DNA from: Halotia wernerae
GTDB lineage: Bacteria; Cyanobacteriota; Cyanobacteriia; Cyanobacteriales; Nostocaceae
Direction of reading: 5' to 3'
Assembly: GCA_034931985.1 (NCBI GenBank)
Contig: JAYGHB010000009.1
Coordinates: forward strand, 34,902 to 98,901
DNA: 64,000 bases
The notes beneath the pieces were generated by a model. The model saw nothing but the letters and a program-made list of their open reading frames with translations. It searched no databases and was not told the DNA's origin. The first letter of the stretch is position 1. The number at the start of each line of letters is the position of its first letter. The translations under genes were made by a program, and so were the position numbers. Positions 1 through 10,083 of this stretch are shown piece by piece.

Positions 1-1608
1 GGCTGTGGCAGAAAGCAAACCAGACTGCAAAGTGGCTGGCTGCACACCCATGTCAGCGAATAGGTTAACGGTTGCCTGCCGCATCCGCGCATCTGGTGTT
101 GAATCACCTCGGTCTGGATTGTCGTGATTAACATCTAAACCCCAAGACCACTGTATTGTTCCAGAACCGAACACTAGCGCCCCACTACTGTGTTTATATA
201 AAGTCAGGTGGTGAGTTGCTGTACCTGAGGCGTAGGTAGACCCGAAATCTTGTAGAACTTCGACACCATTGGCGGTAGTCGTTGACAGGCGAACCAAACC
301 AGGGGGGCGGAAGCCGTTATCAGAGTCTTCATCCCATTCGTAACCTAAGGTTCCACCAGCTAGTGTGGCAGTCTGTCCTGGCGATTGGGTGGCAATGTTG
401 GTGTTGCGCCAAAAGCGCATCTTGCCATCGGCCGCAGGTACCTGAATAGCTCTAGTCCCCCCGTTGACTTTGAATATTGTTCCAGTCAGGGCGTTCTCAG
501 GACGACCACCGTCAGCAGGTGGGCTAAAGCGCGGGTCGCGCCAAGTGCCTGTCCATGTAGGTGGGTCTTGCGGATCGATGACTGCATTAGCCTTCGTCTC
601 CTTATAAGTAACCAAGGTACGATAGGGTGTCACCGAAGTATCAATACTGTTTTCCCATCGGGTTTTCCAGAAGATTTCGTTACCGCTAAAGAAGGCTAGA
701 TCAGTACCAGCATTTCTAGCTGCTTCGACATTGGCGCGCTGGTTGTTAGACCAGTACTCATCATGGCCGACTGACAGAAAAATTTTATGATTGCGAATCA
801 AGTTACCACGGCGATCGCTATCTACACCAGTAAAATAGCTGACGTTATAGCCATTGGACTCCAGCCAGCGAACCATTGGATATTCACCGTTGAAAAGCCA
901 ATCTTGACCATTGTCAACTATGCGGGTGTTAAACGGACGGTTGTAGCTGACCTTGTATGCCCTACCAGCAGGCGATCCTTTATATAGACTATTGCCACCG
1001 TAGTCGTTATAGGCCTGCCAAGTGGTATCAGAGGTCTGAAAGAGCATATCAGAAGTACTAGCATCGTCCCGAACAATAAAGACGATATGGCTGGCTCCTC
1101 CAGTATCTGAGCGCACGACTTTTGCGAAGTATATCCCAGAAGTTGCATTGGAGGGGACAGTCCACGAAGCAGATACTGCCCAGTTACCACAATCAAACAG
1201 TCCAGTTGCTGCATCGGGGATGCAGTCCAGTTGGTTCTGCGGCTGTGGTAACGAACGCTGAACAGTTGCTACTTTACGTGCACCTCTACCACCGTAGTAG
1301 CCCATGCGATAAATATCTAGGCGGTAGTTAGTGGCGTTAGTTTTGATTTTGAAGGAAACAGCATTTCCTCGATTGACGCTGATATCAGTAGCGAAACCTT
1401 GGATACTTGCGTCACCTATACCAGTAATATCCCACTCAGTAGAGGGATTTCCAACTAGACAGTTCTCAGCAACTATCGGGTTGGTTGGAGAAGTACAAGG
1501 ATCAGCAGCAAGTACCCTCTGCATCTGCGGTTGAGAACCTAGATTCAGCCCTAATACTAGAAGTGTTGTTAGCATCATCAGGATCATCATACGAGTCAGC
1601 TTGTTCAT
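1..1608 (-). CDS. Exported protein with N,N-dimethylformamidase beta-subunit-like domain, 3' end cut by the window
   Basis: An open frame of 536 codons runs from an ATG at 1608 to base 1 on the minus strand without a stop, so the C-terminus lies outside the window. A strong Shine-Dalgarno (AGGAGG, plus-strand 1613-1618) precedes the ATG. The first ~35 residues are a signal peptide (MNKLTRMMILMMLTTLLVLG, then a cleavable AA site near LAADPC). The body carries RLDIYRMGYYGG and SVGHDEYWSNNQR, typical of the large domain of N,N-dimethylformamidase beta-subunit-like proteins (DMFA2_C family), which is also found in many secreted bacterial proteins of unknown substrate. Family members often end in Ig-like and DUF4082 modules like those of the neighbour at 2140-6744, so the two probably belong together. 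Enzymatic activity is not shown; the domain call is from recognition of family-like motifs. Confidence 0.75.
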   Translation of the reverse strand, partial: MNKLTRMMILMMLTTLLVLGLNLGSQPQMQRVLAADPCTSPTNPIVAENCLVGNPSTEWDITGIGDASIQGFATDISVNRGNAVSFKIKTNATNYRLDIYRMGYYGGRGARKVATVQRSLPQPQNQLDCIPDAATGLFDCGNWAVSASWTVPSNATSGIYFAKVVRSDTGGASHIVFIVRDDASTSDMLFQTSDTTWQAYNDYGGNSLYKGSPAGRAYKVSYNRPFNTRIVDNGQDWLFNGEYPMVRWLESNGYNVSYFTGVDSDRRGNLIRNHKIFLSVGHDEYWSNNQRANVEAARNAGTDLAFFSGNEIFWKTRWENSIDTSVTPYRTLVTYKETKANAVIDPQDPPTWTGTWRDPRFSPPADGGRPENALTGTIFKVNGGTRAIQVPAADGKMRFWRNTNIATQSPGQTATLAGGTLGYEWDEDSDNGFRPPGLVRLSTTTANGVEVLQDFGSTYASGTATHHLTLYKHSSGALVFGSGTIQWSWGLDVNHDNPDRGDSTPDARMRQATVNLFADMGVQPATLQSGLLSATA

Positions 1609-2139
1609 TTAACCTCCTGCAAAGAATAGTAGTAAGTGATAAATAATGGCAGTGATATAGATGCCTATAACCTTGATTCACGATTAAAAATTAGGGTTAT
1701 GTAAATGCTGTTTATATCTGCTGTCAAACTGGGATTTAGTTGTTAAAACCTCAATACATCTTGAAAAAATTTTCCAAACCTCTCATTTTTTCCTAAATTT
1801 TATGAGTTGAACTTCCTTCCTATTAGGGGCTACGGTGTAAATACAAATTGGAAAAACTGATCCACATTTGCTTTAAGTTGGTAGCGTGTGTTACGCCGCA
1901 GGCTAACGCACCATTCTAGATTTTCGGTGCGTTAGGACTAATGTCCATAACGCACGCTACAAAACAACAAAACCGGATTTGGGATGATTTAGATCATTTG
2001 AGTGTAGATAGCAGCCTACTAGAGTGGAGAAGAGTTTGGTTCTTTTTCCAGTTTTTTAGTTCTCTCTTTTTTAAGGAGAATGTCAAAATCAGGAAAAAAG
2101 AAACCGGGAGATGAAGTTTTAAACTAGTGAATCAAAGCT
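1609..2139. repeat. Non-coding gap with an imperfect inverted repeat
   Basis: No credible gene is seen here. Positions 1881-1960 hold an imperfect inverted repeat (GTAGCGTGTGTTA at the left, TAACGCACGCTAC at the right) with an inner copy of the same GTGCGTTA motif, a palindromic repeat type common in cyanobacterial intergenic DNA. The rest is AT-rich leader or trailer DNA between two same-strand genes. Confidence 0.6.
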
Positions 2140-5100
2140 CTAGTTTGTAGTAAATACAACATCAACCCAGTAGTTACTCGAACCGAAAGTAGAATTGGGG
2201 AAGGCAGGAGTCGCACTGTAGTTATAGACACCATTACCCCCACTCGACCCATTGCTGAGAGCGTGCAGTGGTGGATTATCGACAGCAGTACTGGCAAAAT
2301 ACCCTTGGTCTACGGAGTAGCGCCCAACATTAGTGTGGTAGGAAGCCACATAGGTAGTGTTAGCGGTAATTGCTATCGGCGTACTAAAGTTGACCTGCTG
2401 CCAACCTGAGGCAGTCTCATTAGTGAAAGTCGCTCTAGCTAGCTGTGTACCAGTGCTGCTCCATAAAGTGCCAACGTGAGTTCCGGTATTAGTTGTACTT
2501 TTGTAGAATCGGATGCCAGTGATGAAACCACTGACATCTGAACGGAATTTAACGCCCAACTCAATCGGCACGTTGTCAGGATCTGCTAACACAGTAGGAG
2601 TTGTTGTAGGACTCCAGATAGTGAATGATGATGCTGTTGTTGCTGCTGCTGTGGTAAATGACCAAGTTAAATTCGCTGTTAAGGCGTTACCCGCTAAGTC
2701 TTTTACCCCAGTACTACCACCTTTGACAGTGGCGGTATAAGTCGTTGAATTTGCTAGTGAGCTACTCGGTGTTAGCGTTGCTGTACGGTTAGCGGTGTTA
2801 TAGCTGACAGGGGCTGATACCAAGGCATTGCTAGAGTTACGTAACTCAAATGTATTGGTATTAATCGTTGCCGAGTCCATCGCTTCACTAAAAGTAGCTG
2901 TGACGCTCGTTCCGGTACTTACCCCTGTCGCGCCGCTGTTGGGAGATTTTGTAGTTACTGTTGGTGGGGTTGTGTCAGGGCCTGTACTGCTTGCAAAGAC
3001 CACATCTACCCAGTAATTACTCGACTGAAAAGTGTTATTGGGGAAGCTAGTAGCACCATATTTATAGACACCGTTACCTCCACTAACTCCATCACGTAGA
3101 GCGTGCAGTGGTGGATTATCGACACCAGAACTAGCAAAGAAACCACCATCAGCAGCGTAGTTTCCAGTCTCAGTGTGGTAGGAAGCAACATAAGTCGTGT
3201 TGGCGGTAATTGCCACTGGCGTATTAAAGCTGACCTGTTGCCAACCCAAGGCAGTTTCGTTGCTAAAAGTCGCTGTAGCTAACTTTGTACCATTAATACT
3301 CCACAAGTTACCAATGTGGGTTCCTGTGTTACCGCTTCCTTTATAGAATCGGATGCCAGTAATGAAACCATTAATATCAGATTGGAACTTAACGCCTAAT
3401 TCGACCGCACCGGGATCATTAATTGATGGGTTGGCTGGAGTTGTCGAACTATTCCAAATGCTCTGAGCAGGCGGTGTACTTGTAGTAGTAAATGACCAAG
3501 TAGAGTTCGCAGCCAAGGCATTGCCCGCCATGTCTTTCACCCTTGGATCAGTTACTCCACCTTTAACTGTGGCATTGTAAGTCGTTGAAGTTGCCAACGG
3601 GCTACTCGGTGTTAGCGTTGCTGTGAGGCTAGCTTGATCGTATGTAACAGTGGCAGCAATCAGCGTGTTTCCTTGGCTTCGCAACTCAAATGTACTGCTG
3701 TTAATAGTTGCTGGGTCTATTGGCTCACTGAACGTCGCTGTAACACTGGTTACAGTATTAACATTTGTGTCTGCGTTGGCAGGAGTCTTGGAAGTAACCG
3801 TTGGGGGTGTTGTATCTGGGGTGTATATAGCAACGTAAGAACCAGCATTACCTGGGAAGAAGGCGTACTCAATACCCTTGATTACCTGTTTTGTGAAAGT
3901 AACATTACTACTATTACGGCTAATGCTGCTCAAGACTAGGTTGCCAGAACGATTTGGTAGCATCGCCTGTAAGTTATTTGCACCTGTACCCTTGCTAAGA
4001 GTGAAGTTGAGGGTGTTGTTACTCCATGCGAGGGAACCAAAAGATGAGCTGTTGCGACCGTCGAGCCATGTCAACAGTTGTTTAGCAGAAATAATCGGTA
4101 CATTACGGGCTTGGGCGGAAGCGACCACCGCGTTGGAAACTATTGAACCTTGTAAACGAAGCTCATTTGAAGACGTATCAGGGTTGTCTTCTTGATAGTC
4201 AGTATGAGCATTGACATTAAAAACACCATAATACCCCTCTGATCCAACTGCCCGATCAAGCAGAGTATCGACTGTTGAAGGGTATGTTTGTCCTGACTCA
4301 TCGGTCATTTGTGTAACCGAATGATAGACATCAATCAATGTCCCGTCTTGGTTAGCCAAACGCATCGGCATACCAGAACCGGAGAAGAATCCTGAACGGT
4401 CATTAACCCAATCAGGCGGCCAGTAGTAGTAAGTAGTATCAAGCCGTATGCCTTTACTAAGCTCAACTTGTGGAGTAGTGAACCAGTCACTCCAAACGAG
4501 GCAGTGATGTCGTTCGGTAACAGGAGCAGGGATGCTTGGGTAATTGCTTGCAAAAGTATTTAGTTGCTGTGTGTAGAAAGTCTCCAATGAAGTAGGTGTA
4601 AAATCTGCACAGTTGGTAGTGACGTGCAATGATATCTCAAAGCCATCAGTATTAAACGCGGCCGCCTGAGCGTTAGTTATTTTTGTCTGTGGTGTATCGG
4701 CATATATATACGATGTACCCCGAATACATTCCCAGTCATCAACTAAACAACCGGGTTCACTGAGGGCTTTAAATTGGTTAAACCGACCTACAGTTCCACC
4801 ATTGGCATGGTCGTCACCAGTCATAAGTACAATCGCTTTGACGATCGCATTTTTGACCTTGGGGAAATACCAGAAGCGCGGTAGCGGTTTCTTATCCAGG
4901 TTCATTTTGAGAACCAAGTTGGCTAGCAGACGTTGTTGCTCATCAGCCTGGGGAATTGCCACCTTATTGAGGTTGACCCAATCCGCACTCGTATTACCAA
5001 AAAATAAGTCGTCGGAGCGGATGGGTGGGTAACTATCACGCTCTTGTGTAGCCCAAGCCGGATTACCTTGGCGAGTGTAAATAATTGAACGCGCTAAATC

Positions 5101-6744
5101 GTAGGTAAATGCAGCAGCCTGACCACCATTACTACCAACACTACGTAATGTGACGGCTGGATTGGCTGTTGTGGTTGTAGCATCTGTGTACAGTGTAGCG
5201 ATGCTAGCAGCACCATTAAGTGTATAGCGGTCAGCAGTTCCGTGGAATTGGATGGTCTGATCGACAATCCCATTGCCAGCTTCTGTCGAGGTATCTACAA
5301 GCAAATAGGCATTGGGGAGCGTAGATGCTGCATCGGTTAATCCCAGCAAGTTAGCCAACTGCTTATCAGGACGCATGGCGATTAAATTGCCACCACCTGT
5401 AACCCAATTGGTGAAAATTGTCACCTGAGCAGAAGTGAGGGTCATCTCACCAAGAATCACAACATCGTAGTTGGTAAGTGTCGCTGCTGTAACTGACGAG
5501 ATATCGCTTTCGTTGAAGGTGTTAAGTCCTTCATTTCGCAAAATTTCTGGGTAGTATTTGCTAAAGGGGTTAGCAGCTTTGGTGATGACTAAGATTGGCC
5601 CACCTGGTGCTGGTGGGATAGCAGCAATAACTGTTTCTCTACTGGGACTGACAGTGGCTTTTTTCACTGAACTAGCAGATTTTAGACTTTTATTTTCCTT
5701 TAAGTTAGTGGGTGATACGTCAGTGGTTGAGTCTAATAAGCTAGGAGTTAATTGAATGGTTTCCTTCAGTACATTGCTTTTTGAGTCCCGCAAGCTAAGA
5801 TCGCCATCGGATGCACTAGCGAAGTTAAGACCGTCTGGACTAACAGCAATAGCTTTGATAGGAGCATTTCCTGCGCTTCGCAGGTTTGAAAGCAGGACAC
5901 CACTATTCACGTTCCATTGGTAGATATTGTTGTCATCACCCCCAGCGATCAAGATCGCACCACCGCGATTGAAAGCAACTGTCCTTAAAGCTTTAGTGGC
6001 TTGACTGAAAACTTTTAGCTGTGTACCTTGGGTTACATCCCAAAGTCTAGCTGTGGCATCTTTGCTCACACTGGCTAGCTGATTTGCATTTTTGGGGTTG
6101 GGATTAAAGGCGATCGCTGTTATTCCGTCGGCGTGACCAAGCAGGACTCGCAGCAATTTGTTTTCTTTTAGATTCCATACATAGATCCGGCCTTGTTCAT
6201 CAGCGCTAGCTAAGAGGGTGCTATCGCTGTTAAAGGCGACACTATTAACGAAGCGCTGGTGTCCTTCAAAAAAAGCGATCAGTTTGTTGGTTGTTGAATC
6301 CCATACCGCCACCTTGGGGTCTTCCCCTGCACTAGCTATCAATTTGCCATCTGGACTGACAGCAAGTGCCCTCGGCGGGTTCTCAGATGCTTGGAGAATA
6401 GCCTGTTGTTTGCCGCTAGCTAAGTCCCACCGCCGCACTTTGGTGTCTCTGCTGACGCTAGCCAGTTTGCCATCTGAGGTGTAAGCAAGTCCAGCGATCG
6501 CCGCATCTGTATCGCTTTTAAGAGTTCGGACTACTTTTCCACTCTTGACATCCAGCAAGGCGATTTGGCCTTTTTCGGTACCGCTGGCTAGGGTATCTCC
6601 TTTGGGGCTAAAAGTGACCGCAGTGAGCTTACTAGAAGTTTTTGAAGTCACCTGAGCCGGCGTGTACCCTTCTATTTGACCCAAGAAGAGTATGAGTAAT
6701 ATAGTGCAGCAAAATAAAGTTAGGTATTTAAAACTTCGATTCAT
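2140..6744 (-). CDS. Giant exported multidomain protein: WD40 propeller, amidotransferase-like, deacetylase-like, two Ig-like/DUF4082 pairs
   Basis: 1534 residues. A signal peptide (about 1-30, hydrophobic core LTLFCCTILLILFLG) is followed by seven WD40 repeats (about 40-330), enough for one propeller. Residues about 380-600 resemble a ThuA/class I amidotransferase-like fold (GGPILVITK, NYDVVILGEM). Residues about 640-950 resemble a polysaccharide-deacetylase (NodB) barrel, with TGDDHANGG, SLHVTTNC and RHHCLVW as possible metal-site segments. The C-terminus is a tandem duplication: SbsA-type Ig-like domain (PPTVTSKTPANADTNVN) plus DUF4082 (IELGVKFRSDVSGFITGIRF), twice. The two DUF4082 copies share VDNPPLHAL, NGVY and SNYWVDVVF. 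The architecture suggests a secreted or surface carbohydrate-associated protein. It is transcribed in the same direction as the partial secreted gene downstream. The function is unknown. Confidence 0.8.
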   Translation of the reverse strand: MNRSFKYLTLFCCTILLILFLGQIEGYTPAQVTSKTSSKLTAVTFSPKGDTLASGTEKGQIALLDVKSGKVVRTLKSDTDAAIAGLAYTSDGKLASVSRDTKVRRWDLASGKQQAILQASENPPRALAVSPDGKLIASAGEDPKVAVWDSTTNKLIAFFEGHQRFVNSVAFNSDSTLLASADEQGRIYVWNLKENKLLRVLLGHADGITAIAFNPNPKNANQLASVSKDATARLWDVTQGTQLKVFSQATKALRTVAFNRGGAILIAGGDDNNIYQWNVNSGVLLSNLRSAGNAPIKAIAVSPDGLNFASASDGDLSLRDSKSNVLKETIQLTPSLLDSTTDVSPTNLKENKSLKSASSVKKATVSPSRETVIAAIPPAPGGPILVITKAANPFSKYYPEILRNEGLNTFNESDISSVTAATLTNYDVVILGEMTLTSAQVTIFTNWVTGGGNLIAMRPDKQLANLLGLTDAASTLPNAYLLVDTSTEAGNGIVDQTIQFHGTADRYTLNGAASIATLYTDATTTTANPAVTLRSVGSNGGQAAAFTYDLARSIIYTRQGNPAWATQERDSYPPIRSDDLFFGNTSADWVNLNKVAIPQADEQQRLLANLVLKMNLDKKPLPRFWYFPKVKNAIVKAIVLMTGDDHANGGTVGRFNQFKALSEPGCLVDDWECIRGTSYIYADTPQTKITNAQAAAFNTDGFEISLHVTTNCADFTPTSLETFYTQQLNTFASNYPSIPAPVTERHHCLVWSDWFTTPQVELSKGIRLDTTYYYWPPDWVNDRSGFFSGSGMPMRLANQDGTLIDVYHSVTQMTDESGQTYPSTVDTLLDRAVGSEGYYGVFNVNAHTDYQEDNPDTSSNELRLQGSIVSNAVVASAQARNVPIISAKQLLTWLDGRNSSSFGSLAWSNNTLNFTLSKGTGANNLQAMLPNRSGNLVLSSISRNSSNVTFTKQVIKGIEYAFFPGNAGSYVAIYTPDTTPPTVTSKTPANADTNVNTVTSVTATFSEPIDPATINSSTFELRSQGNTLIAATVTYDQASLTATLTPSSPLATSTTYNATVKGGVTDPRVKDMAGNALAANSTWSFTTTSTPPAQSIWNSSTTPANPSINDPGAVELGVKFQSDINGFITGIRFYKGSGNTGTHIGNLWSINGTKLATATFSNETALGWQQVSFNTPVAITANTTYVASYHTETGNYAADGGFFASSGVDNPPLHALRDGVSGGNGVYKYGATSFPNNTFQSSNYWVDVVFASSTGPDTTPPTVTTKSPNSGATGVSTGTSVTATFSEAMDSATINTNTFELRNSSNALVSAPVSYNTANRTATLTPSSSLANSTTYTATVKGGSTGVKDLAGNALTANLTWSFTTAAATTASSFTIWSPTTTPTVLADPDNVPIELGVKFRSDVSGFITGIRFYKSTTNTGTHVGTLWSSTGTQLARATFTNETASGWQQVNFSTPIAITANTTYVASYHTNVGRYSVDQGYFASTAVDNPPLHALSNGSSGGNGVYNYSATPAFPNSTFGSSNYWVDVVFTTN

Positions 6745-7832
6745 TGCTTCATAATCCTTGGTTCATAATCCTTAATAAACTCGTGATTTTTCAAAATACA
6801 ACCTTCCATGTCTAGATAAACATGTTTAAAATCATTCATTCCGCAGGTTAACTCGATAATCTTGGAATTTTTCATCAATTATGTAAAATCATATTTTTAG
6901 TCATTCCAAGATGATAAAAACGCTAAACATTTGTCTTAATTGGGTTTAAGACACTTAGCATGATTTCGATTTTGATGATATAACTCGCGGAATGATTTAG
7001 GATCTTGAATTTTTCACCACTCAACAACTATTTTGGAGAATCCTTGTTTTCAAGTTGTTCTCAAATAGTCCTTTGTCAGAGGTAAAAATTCAGTTAGATT
7101 CAAGGGCATATCTATCATTTAATGGAATAAAACCTTAATTAATCAAGGTTTTAACTATTTGACCTACTTCCAGATGACTACTTATTGATAAATTTATTGA
7201 CAATCTAAATCCCTGATCAATCAAATAAAATTGACCCAGCACAGCAGGGTATTTCTGAGAGTGAAAGGTAGCGTAGACGCTTGATGCCAGGCATTGCTAT
7301 GAACAATAACTAGGAAATTTATTATCAATAAGATTTCATCCTTTAAGAGGTCAAAGGGTGTACAAGCCTCTGTTAATAGGAGTTAAGAGGTTTGACTAAC
7401 CCTTGAGGTTGTGAGGGTAAATAGTGCGTAAGTTGTAATAGGGAACTATAGCAAAGAGGTAATCTAGCCGACAGAATTTTATCTTCGCTATTTACACTGT
7501 AGAAAATATTTTATACCCTAGATTTGAGTATATTTCTTTTCTAGTTAAATACACTTAAAGATTTGATAAATTTTTTAAAAAGCCATTAAATTAGGAGTTA
7601 TTAGACAAATATCAATTAAGCTGACTAGTTAGTATGCAGTTATTAATATAGCTGTATCATTAACATTGCATTATAATATCAAAATTTTAATACTTTGTTC
7701 TTGAAAATATTACTTACTACACCTAATTGTTAAAAAAGTTCAGAAATTGTAAAACATAAATTTTATAAGCTCATACATCAACAGAAACTACCTGAGTTCT
7801 ATCTAAAGATATAAATTTAACAGGTAACAGGG
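6745..7832. other. Long AT-rich non-coding gap
   Basis: About 1.1 kb without a convincing open frame on either strand, lying between the divergent starts at 6744 (minus) and 7947 (plus). It is AT-rich and stop-dense. The only strong structural signal is the terminator at its right edge (7833-7862), which would end a plus-strand transcript made from this gap. Confidence 0.5.
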
Positions 7833-7870
7833 AAAGCGGCTAATTTTAAAATTAGCCGCTTTCTCTTTTA
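7833..7870 (+). terminator. Rho-independent terminator without an upstream gene
   Basis: A perfect palindrome (AAAGCGGCTAATTTT paired with AAAATTAGCCGCTTT, 7833-7862) is followed on the plus strand by TCTCTTTTAA. The minus-strand side lacks a T-run, so it should act on a plus-strand transcript, but no plus-strand gene lies upstream in the gap. It may close an unannotated small RNA or insulate the ABC transporter gene. Confidence 0.65.
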
Positions 7871-7946
7871 ACTTGGTATTCAGTTTTTATGCCACCCTTG
7901 ATCGCTTGTCAGCAATTACGGGTATTTCCACGCTATAAAAATAATA

Positions 7947-9773
7947 ATGAAGATTAAAAAGAAACGAAATGCCCTGCGCCAGTCACTGGCAGTTTTCCGT
8001 TATAGCGGACGGGCTATAGGCTTGGTGTGGAATACTAGCCGCTTGTTGACACTTATTTTGGCTACTTTAACTTTAGCGGCTGGTCTTTTACCGGCAGCGA
8101 TCGCCTACCTTGGTAAGTTAATCGTTGATGCGGTAGTCTTGACCTCTCAATCAGATGGCAGTAGTTTTGTCAATATTTCTCGCCCATTATTATATGTAGG
8201 ATTAGAAGCGATCGCTGTTGCTTTATTAGCAGGTTGTCAGCGGGGACTCACTATCTGTCAGTCGCTATTGCGGGTACTACTAGGTCAAAGAGTAAATGTA
8301 CTCATCTTAGAAAAGGCGCTGACACTTGATCTTAGACAATTTGAAGACTCAGAATTTTATGACAAATTGACCAATGCTCGGCGAGAAGCATCAGTTCGTC
8401 CCCTTTCTTTGGTAACTCGTACCTTTGGGTTGGTGCAAAGTGCGCTTTCCCTTGTAACCTACGGCGTTTTGCTAGTGAACTTTTCAATTTGGGCAGTAAT
8501 CGTGTTGATTTTAGCAGCTATGCCTGCATTCATTGCAGAAACAAAGTTTGCCGGACAAGCCTTTCGCCTATTTAGTTGGCGTGCGCCCGAAACTCGTCAA
8601 CAGCACTATATAGAAAATCTCTTAGCCAGAGAAGACTTTGCAACAGAAGTCAAACTCTACCAGTTAGGGGAAATGTTATTAAGCCGTTACCACAATCTTT
8701 TTAATCAACTTTATGGTGAAGACCGTGACTTAACTCTCCGGCGGGGATTGTGGGGATATCTCTTGAGTTTAGTGAGTACCGCTGCTTTTTACATAGCTTA
8801 CGCTTGGATAGTTGTAGAAACTGTAGTAGGTAGAATTTCTTTAGGGGACATGACAATGTATCTCATAGTCTTTCGCCAAGGACAGTCTACTTTCTCCAGC
8901 GCCCTGACTTCGATTGGGGGGATGTATGAAGACAACTTGTATTTATCAAACCTCTACGATTTTTTAGAAGAAGAAGTCCCACAGCCTTGGGGTAAAGCAA
9001 TTATTGGCATAAATCCTCAAGATGGTATCCGCTTTGAGAATGTGTCTTTTACCTATCCAGGAAGTTCTAGACCCGCATTGAGAAACATTTCCCTACATTT
9101 AAAACCGGGAGAAAAACTGGCGATTGTGGGTGAAAATGGTTCCGGTAAGACTACCTTAATCAAACTACTTACCCGACTTTACACCCCAGACTCTGGACGG
9201 ATTTTTTTAGATGGTTTGGACTTGCAAGAATGGGATGTGGATGTACTGCGCCGTCGGATTGGTGTAATTTTTCAGAACTTTGTCCGCTATCAATTTACCG
9301 TGGGGGAGAATATCGGCATAGGCGATGTAGAACACTTAGAAGACAAAATCCGTTGGCAAAATGCTGCTCAAAAAGGCATGGCTCAACCTTTTATTGAACA
9401 ATTACCCCAAGACTTCCGCACACAACTTGGTCGTTGGTTCAAGGGAGGACAGGAACTTTCTGGGGGACAGTGGCAAAAAATTGCCTTAGCTCGTGCTTTT
9501 ATGCGAAATCGGGCAGATATTCTGGTTTTGGATGAACCAACATCAGCAATGGATGCTCAAGCTGAGTTTGATATTTTCAATCATTTTCGCTCCCTGACTC
9601 AAGAACAGATGGTGTTCTTGATTTCTCATCGCTTCTCAACAGTACGGATGGCTGACAAAATCGCAGTGATAGAAAACGGAGAAGTTGTAGAACAAGGAAC
9701 TCATGAGGAGTTGTTAAAAAATCAGGGACGTTATGCCAAGCTGTTTTTATTACAAGCGGCGGGTTATAAATAG
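7947..9773 (+). CDS. ABC exporter, fused permease and ATPase
   Basis: 608 residues, the normal size of a half-transporter of the MsbA/lipid-A-exporter class. The N-terminal ~330 residues contain about six membrane helices. The ATPase half begins near residue 352 (IRFENVSFTYPG). It has Walker A GENGSGKTT (about 395), a Q-loop region (GVIFQNF), signature LSGGQ (about 503), Walker B ILVLDEPTSAMD (about 525) and switch His FLISHRFST, so it should be catalytically complete as a homodimer. The ATG at 7947 follows an orphan terminator and an AT-rich leader. No partner permease or biosynthetic gene is adjacent, so the substrate cannot be inferred. Confidence 0.9.
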   Translation: MKIKKKRNALRQSLAVFRYSGRAIGLVWNTSRLLTLILATLTLAAGLLPAAIAYLGKLIVDAVVLTSQSDGSSFVNISRPLLYVGLEAIAVALLAGCQRGLTICQSLLRVLLGQRVNVLILEKALTLDLRQFEDSEFYDKLTNARREASVRPLSLVTRTFGLVQSALSLVTYGVLLVNFSIWAVIVLILAAMPAFIAETKFAGQAFRLFSWRAPETRQQHYIENLLAREDFATEVKLYQLGEMLLSRYHNLFNQLYGEDRDLTLRRGLWGYLLSLVSTAAFYIAYAWIVVETVVGRISLGDMTMYLIVFRQGQSTFSSALTSIGGMYEDNLYLSNLYDFLEEEVPQPWGKAIIGINPQDGIRFENVSFTYPGSSRPALRNISLHLKPGEKLAIVGENGSGKTTLIKLLTRLYTPDSGRIFLDGLDLQEWDVDVLRRRIGVIFQNFVRYQFTVGENIGIGDVEHLEDKIRWQNAAQKGMAQPFIEQLPQDFRTQLGRWFKGGQELSGGQWQKIALARAFMRNRADILVLDEPTSAMDAQAEFDIFNHFRSLTQEQMVFLISHRFSTVRMADKIAVIENGEVVEQGTHEELLKNQGRYAKLFLLQAAGYK

Positions 9774-9798
9774 TTGGGAATGGGGCATCCCTTTGGGA

Positions 9799-9826
9799 AT
9801 TAAAAATTAAAAATTAAAAATTAAAA
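9799..9826. repeat. AATTAAA short tandem repeat
   Basis: Four near-perfect copies of a 7-bp AATTAAA-type unit follow the ABC transporter stop codon. The same motif recurs at 36921-36975 after the DUF4079 gene. Heptanucleotide tandem repeats of this kind are frequent in heterocystous cyanobacteria. Confidence 0.7.
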
Positions 9827-9875
9827 CTTGATTCGATTTCATTTTTAATTCTTAATTGAGCGTGGGGTGTGGGGC

Positions 9876-10059
9876 TTTGAGGTTGGAAGTTGAGGCTTTG
9901 AACTTGGAAGTTGAACCTTTGAACTTGGAAGTTAAACCTCTGAACTCGAAAGTTAAACCTCTGAACTCGAAAGTTGAAGCTTTGAACTTGGAAGTTGAAC
10001 CTTTGAACTTGGAAGTTAAACCTCTGAACTTGGAAGTTGAACCTTTGAGGTTGACTGTT
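9876..10059 (+). repeat. 21-bp minisatellite, possibly translated as a 7-residue repeat
   Basis: About nine head-to-tail copies of a 21-bp unit (core TTGAACTTGGAAGTTGAACC, with AAACCTCTGAACTCGAAAGT variants). Because 21 is a multiple of three, an open frame from a TTG at 9856 to a TAA at 10063-10065 encodes a 69-residue chain of LEVEPLN-like heptads. Substitutions keep the frame and swap similar residues (E/K, P/A). There is no ATG and no clear ribosome site, so translation is doubtful. It ends three bases before the region upstream of the phosphoesterase. Confidence 0.8.
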
Positions 10060-10083
10060 GACTAAAATTTGGGAGTATGTTGT

